This document shows positions 60,800 to 64,000 of a stretch of DNA of 64,000 nt, one piece after another. The stretch lies in contig NZ_QEIG01000018.1 in the NCBI RefSeq assembly GCF_014324365.1, forward strand, positions 62,001 to 126,000, in the 5' to 3' direction. The position numbers and the translations under genes were made by a program. Every line of letters begins with the position of its first letter. The stretch's first letter is position 1. This DNA comes from Algoriphagus sp. AK58 (lineage in GTDB: Bacteria; Bacteroidota; Bacteroidia; Cytophagales; Cyclobacteriaceae). A model generated the notes under the pieces. It saw only the letters and a list, made by a program, of their open reading frames with translations, had not been told where the DNA came from and searched no databases.

Positions 60800-62113
60800 T
60801 TAAATAGATTTAGGTGTTAAGGATTTTTTTGGAATTGTTACCAAGACTAAAAATCCAAGGCCAACTAAAAAGAAAATCCCCAAGGAAACAGCAGAGTTGC
60901 GCATACTCCCCGTCCACTGTTCTATAGCACCATAGGTAAACGTCCCCAACACAATGGCTAATTTTTCAGTGACATCATAAAAACTGAAATAAGAGGCATG
61001 ATCTGTAGTTTCTTCTGGAATCAACTTAGAATAAGTAGATCGGGAAAGAGATTGAATACCTCCCATAACCATACCCACCACAAAAGCCAAGGCATAAAAT
61101 TCATAAACCGAATAGACATAATACGCCGCACCACATATTCCAATCCAAATCAACACCATAATCATTAGACTGATCTTGTTTCCAAATTTTCCGGAAACAA
61201 AGGCAAACAAATAGCTCCCACCTATTGCTACAAACTGAATGATCAATACGGTAAGAATCAACTGATCACCAGGAAGACCAAGCTCTTTATCCCCAAAAGA
61301 AGCCGCCAGATACATCACTGTCTGTACTCCCATAGAATAGAAAAAGAAAGAAGCCAAAAACCTGCTCATAACAGGCCTCGTCTTTACCTGATTTAATACC
61401 GACCTGATTTCCTTATACCCTTTACTCAGTAATCCTTTATGAATACTTTTTTTGAACGGATTTTTTGGTAAAAAACGAAAAGGAATCTGTGAAAATGCTG
61501 CCCACCATATTCCTGTAATTAAAAAAGATAAACGGGCCGAAAAACTACCCTCCGGAAAACCAAACCATTCAGGAAACTGAATCGTCAACAAATTAAAAAC
61601 CAACAGAATAACACTACCTATATACCCCAAAGCAAAACCTCTTGCGCTAAGGAAATCATACTCCTCTTCAGATGCAATTTCTGGTAAATAAGCATTGTAG
61701 AATACGATACTTCCTGCATATCCAATACTCGCAAAAACACTACAAAGAATACCAAATTCCAAATTGGATCCATCAAAGAAAAAAAGTCCGATACAGGATA
61801 AAGACCCCAAGTAGGCAAAGAATTTCATGAAACCCAATTTTCTACCAGATGCATCGGCTATACCGGAAAGAAGTGGTGAAATTAATGCGATCACAAAAAA
61901 AGAAAAGGAAATGGAATAAGAATACAACACAGTATTGACCACCTCAAAACCAAAAAAATTAACTAGGTCAGATCCATCTACTCCCTTGGTGACAATATTG
62001 TAATAAACTGGAAATATAGTAGATGTAATCACAAGGCTGTACACCGAGTTTGCCCAGTCGTACATTGCCCAGGCACCTTGAATTTTATGTTTATTAGTAA
62101 GAACAAGTTTCAT
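60800..62113 (-). CDS. UMF1/Atg22-type MFS transporter
   Basis: 437 aa, about twelve membrane segments. The opening KIQGAWAMYDWANSVYSLVI, TSTIFPVYYN is the hallmark of the UMF1 (vacuole effluxer Atg22-like) family, and GGIQSLSRSTYSKLIPEET is another family block. The family is thought to export amino acids in yeast. Bacterial substrates are unknown. First gene of a two-gene unit with nnr. Confidence 0.93.
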   Translation of the reverse strand: MKLVLTNKHKIQGAWAMYDWANSVYSLVITSTIFPVYYNIVTKGVDGSDLVNFFGFEVVNTVLYSYSISFSFFVIALISPLLSGIADASGRKLGFMKFFAYLGSLSCIGLFFFDGSNLEFGILCSVFASIGYAGSIVFYNAYLPEIASEEEYDFLSARGFALGYIGSVILLVFNLLTIQFPEWFGFPEGSFSARLSFLITGIWWAAFSQIPFRFLPKNPFKKSIHKGLLSKGYKEIRSVLNQVKTRPVMSRFLASFFFYSMGVQTVMYLAASFGDKELGLPGDQLILTVLIIQFVAIGGSYLFAFVSGKFGNKISLMIMVLIWIGICGAAYYVYSVYEFYALAFVVGMVMGGIQSLSRSTYSKLIPEETTDHASYFSFYDVTEKLAIVLGTFTYGAIEQWTGSMRNSAVSLGIFFLVGLGFLVLVTIPKKSLTPKSI

Positions 62114-62122
62114 AACCTTCCA

Positions 62123-62154
62123 ACAAAAAAGCCATCCCGATAGGGGATGGCTTT
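62123..62154 (-). terminator. Rho-independent terminator after the second exbD gene
   Basis: On the minus strand AAAGCCATCCC, loop CTATC, GGGATGGCTTT (plus 62144-62154 and 62128-62138), an 11-base stem, then Ts. It separates the energy-transducing operon from the transporter gene. Confidence 0.92.
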
Positions 62155-62174
62155 AAATATACTCATTAAGAGAA

Positions 62175-62639
62175 TTAATCTTGATAAATCTTGCCTGTGG
62201 AGGCATAGAGTACGCGACGTGCGTCAGCATTCCTAAGTTCGGTCTGAACGTCAGAAATAGGACCCATTTTCACATCTTTGTCCACTTTCATGGAGATTGT
62301 GATCAAACCTCGATCCGCTTCAGGAAGCTTATCTCTTTCTTGGTTAACCCACTGAACTATTTCAGTCGGAGTCACAAGAGCATCATTCGCCTGAACTCTT
62401 GGCTCTGAACCATATAATCCGGTATTCTTTGGCTTACCAATGTATAAGTAAGAGATCAAAGTCTTCTTTTGAAGCTTTTGAAGCTGAGTAGCCTGAGGAA
62501 TCTTTTGCTCTACGAGAATATCCTGCTCTCTCAATACTGTAGTCACCATGAAGAAGAACAACAGCATGAAAATGATATCTGGAAGCGCAGATGTAGGAAT
62601 ACTTTCCTGAGTTTTGGTCTTTTTCTTAAACTTTGCCAT
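62175..62639 (-). CDS. exbD: ExbD/TolR family biopolymer transport protein, second copy
   Basis: 154 aa. One N-terminal membrane helix (IIFMLLFFFMVTTVL) with the conserved proton-handling Asp in SALPDIIFML, then a periplasmic domain with ITISMKVDKDVKMGPISDVQ and TELRNADARRVLYAS. Together with ExbB it turns proton motive force into mechanical energy for TonB, here for receptors such as the SusC at 4794. Last gene of the operon, one base after the first exbD gene. Confidence 0.93.
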   Translation of the reverse strand: MAKFKKKTKTQESIPTSALPDIIFMLLFFFMVTTVLREQDILVEQKIPQATQLQKLQKKTLISYLYIGKPKNTGLYGSEPRVQANDALVTPTEIVQWVNQERDKLPEADRGLITISMKVDKDVKMGPISDVQTELRNADARRVLYASTGKIYQD

Positions 62640-62640
62640 A

Positions 62641-63276
62641 TCAGTTACCTCCTATTTTATCAGGTTCTGCGATAGAAATCGCCATAGGGATACCTTCTTT
62701 TCCTTTATCTTGAAGAGCTTTGGAAGCTTCATCATCACCGGTCAATGCACGGTATTCATCAGCAGTCAATCCTACTCTTTCAGCATAAATATCAAAGTAA
62801 GCCTTCTTGGCTAAGTCAAACACCTCCAAAAACACCTCGTAGCTAGTTCCACGGTTTGTCTTAATAGAGATTACTGCCTCTTTCGGATGGTCAGATGACT
62901 CTGGTCGTCTTAGGGCTTGTCCCTGCAAAGATGCTGGCAATGTATTGAACAAGGCAGCTGCCTCTTCATCAGGTGCACCGAAATTCAAGATAAAGTCCTT
63001 GAACTCCTTGTCCAAGCCTTCTGCAGATCTTCTGTACTCACCTTCCACCAATAGATCATCATTGGCATTGATCAAGACATTGAAAATGTTTCTTTCATTT
63101 TTCTTGATATCTGGAGGCGGAACATTAGGATCGAGCTTCGGAGGAAGAATATTCAAAATACCCTTATCCGAAGCAATTGTAGTGGTTACGAGGAAGAAGA
63201 TCAACAACAGGAAGGCAATGTCTGCCATCGATCCTGCATTAACCTCCTGACTCATTCTACTTTTGCTCTTAGCCAT
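62641..63276 (-). CDS. exbD: ExbD/TolR family biopolymer transport protein, first copy
   Basis: 211 aa, longer than usual. N-terminal helix with the conserved Asp in AGSMADIAFLLLIFFLVTTT, then a periplasmic part with an insertion (about 75-130) that has no equivalent in the second copy, and AVISIKTNRGTSYEVFLEVF. Two distinct ExbD proteins per operon is common in Bacteroidota. One base before the second copy and one after the small membrane protein gene. Confidence 0.93.
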   Translation of the reverse strand: MAKSKSRMSQEVNAGSMADIAFLLLIFFLVTTTIASDKGILNILPPKLDPNVPPPDIKKNERNIFNVLINANDDLLVEGEYRRSAEGLDKEFKDFILNFGAPDEEAAALFNTLPASLQGQALRRPESSDHPKEAVISIKTNRGTSYEVFLEVFDLAKKAYFDIYAERVGLTADEYRALTGDDEASKALQDKGKEGIPMAISIAEPDKIGGN

Positions 63277-63277
63277 A

Positions 63278-63607
63278 TTATTTAATAGCTTTATTAAGTT
63301 CTGTCAGTACAATTCCCGCTATGGCCACAATTGTGAGCACATAAGTCGTGATCATTAACCCTCCCACTAATTGAGACATTTCCGGAGTCAGGTTGAATGG
63401 TTCACCTTCGAACTTAGGAAGAACCTCATTGGAAGAGATCGAGTAGCAGATAAAGAACAAAACCAAGATAGCAACTACACCAAGGCCAGTTTTCATCAAA
63501 CTTTTCGGATCATCCAAGGATTTGATCAGCGGAAGAAGGACGGAGACCACTGCTCCAATTCCCACCAGCGCATAGCTCACATAGAGCATGATATCATAAG
63601 AATCCAT
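63278..63607 (-). CDS. Small three-helix membrane protein of the ExbB-ExbD operon
   Basis: 109 aa, not recognised as a named family. Three membrane helices (about 6-26, 43-59 and 82-105) with loops rich in Asp and Lys (KSLDDPKSLMKTGLGVVAIL). It sits between the ExbB-type and first ExbD genes with one-base spacing on the ExbD side, so it is surely part of the same unit and may be an accessory subunit, which is inference. Confidence 0.75.
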   Translation of the reverse strand: MDSYDIMLYVSYALVGIGAVVSVLLPLIKSLDDPKSLMKTGLGVVAILVLFFICYSISSNEVLPKFEGEPFNLTPEMSQLVGGLMITTYVLTIVAIAGIVLTELNKAIK

Positions 63608-63659
63608 AGTAATTTCTTTAGTTAATTAGAAAATGAGTTTGACAAAAGATTGGTAAGAA

Positions 63660-64000
63660 TTACTTACCGGTTAATTTGTGCTTCACCAACACGTCTACCA
63701 AAGAGATAGAAGCGTCTTCCATGTCATTAACCAAAGAGTCGATCTTTGCAACTAGGTAGTTGTAGAACAATTGAAGAATAATCGCAACGATCAAACCTGC
63801 TACGGTTGTCAAAAGAGCGATTTTAATACCACCGGCTACAATAGATGGAGAGATATCACCAGCCGCTTCGATGGTATCGAAAGCGAAGATCATACCGATT
63901 ACCGTACCCATGAAGCCCAACATTGGAGCAAGAGAGATGAAAAGAGAGATCCATACCAGACCTTTTTCCAAACGACCCATTTCTACTGAACCATAGGCAA
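63660..64000 (-). CDS. MotA/TolQ/ExbB proton-channel protein, partial
   Basis: The last 113 residues of a protein that runs off the right edge; the frame stays open through 64000 (…AYGSVEMGRLEKG). Helices LFISLAPMLGFMGTVIGMIF and GGIKIALLTTVAGLIVAIIL with the channel-lining Thr, as in ExbB. First gene of the operon with the membrane protein and the two ExbD genes. Confidence 0.92.
   Translation of the reverse strand, partial: AYGSVEMGRLEKGLVWISLFISLAPMLGFMGTVIGMIFAFDTIEAAGDISPSIVAGGIKIALLTTVAGLIVAIILQLFYNYLVAKIDSLVNDMEDASISLVDVLVKHKLTGK

Overview
The window comes from a member of the Bacteroidota, most likely the order Cytophagales (Cyclobacteriaceae or Algoriphagus-like). This rests on gene content seen in the sequence: a SusC/SusD pair, a PorP/SprF protein next to giant proteins with type IX secretion (T9SS) type B C-terminal signals, a Bacteroidota-type dihydroorotase, an ExbB/ExbD operon with two ExbD proteins, and weak Shine-Dalgarno signals. 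The genus is an inference. There is no rRNA, CRISPR array, prophage or insertion sequence. One tRNA gene (Arg-ACG) is present.

Left part (1-38000) is a carbohydrate-oxidation and scavenging region. It holds a DUF1080 protein cut by the left edge, a lipoprotein fusing a beta-propeller dehydrogenase to cytochrome c, SusD and SusC, a second propeller/cytochrome fusion with an extra SGNH-like domain, an FG-GAP repeat protein, a cytochrome-linked aldose dehydrogenase, two Tat-exported Gfo/Idh/MocA oxidoreductases, a TIM-barrel sugar epimerase, a ThuA-like lipoprotein, a phytanoyl-CoA dioxygenase family protein, a sulfatase and an MFS transporter. DUF1080, Gfo/Idh and TIM-barrel isomerases are the known parts of the 3-keto-glycoside cleavage route, and the c-type cytochromes could take the electrons. 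That link is an inference. Interspersed are unrelated small units: a DUF6364/VapC-like toxin-antitoxin pair, three tandem DUF2975 membrane proteins with a YozG-like regulator, an AT-rich lone HsdR-N nuclease, pyrC followed by a DUF6671 gene broken by an in-frame TGA, a complete subclass B1 metallo-beta-lactamase, a SET-domain protein, and a PAS protein that ends after the histidine-phosphorylation helices.

Middle part (37700-50100) holds a Ste24-like protease, PorP/SprF, and two very large secreted proteins that are paralogues over their C-terminal halves, with yaaA inserted between them.

Right part (50200-64000) is mostly housekeeping: an MFS sugar porter with a GH140-like hydrolase, tRNA-Arg, an outer-membrane barrel, a PAP2-like membrane protein overlapping rpoN, asnS, an MFS exporter, nnr with a UMF1-type transporter, and the ExbB-ExbD-ExbD energy-transducing operon running off the right edge.

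Non-coding structure is unusually rich. The most notable items are three CAGGAT-N4-CAGGAT sites between susC and the divergent gene, a cluster of GGCTWWAGCC hairpins (21286-21435), a heptad TTCGNNN repeat (11404-11442), a GTTGTC/GACAAC inverted array (18987-19093) and a nested inverted repeat in a 771-base gene-free gap (25769-25934).
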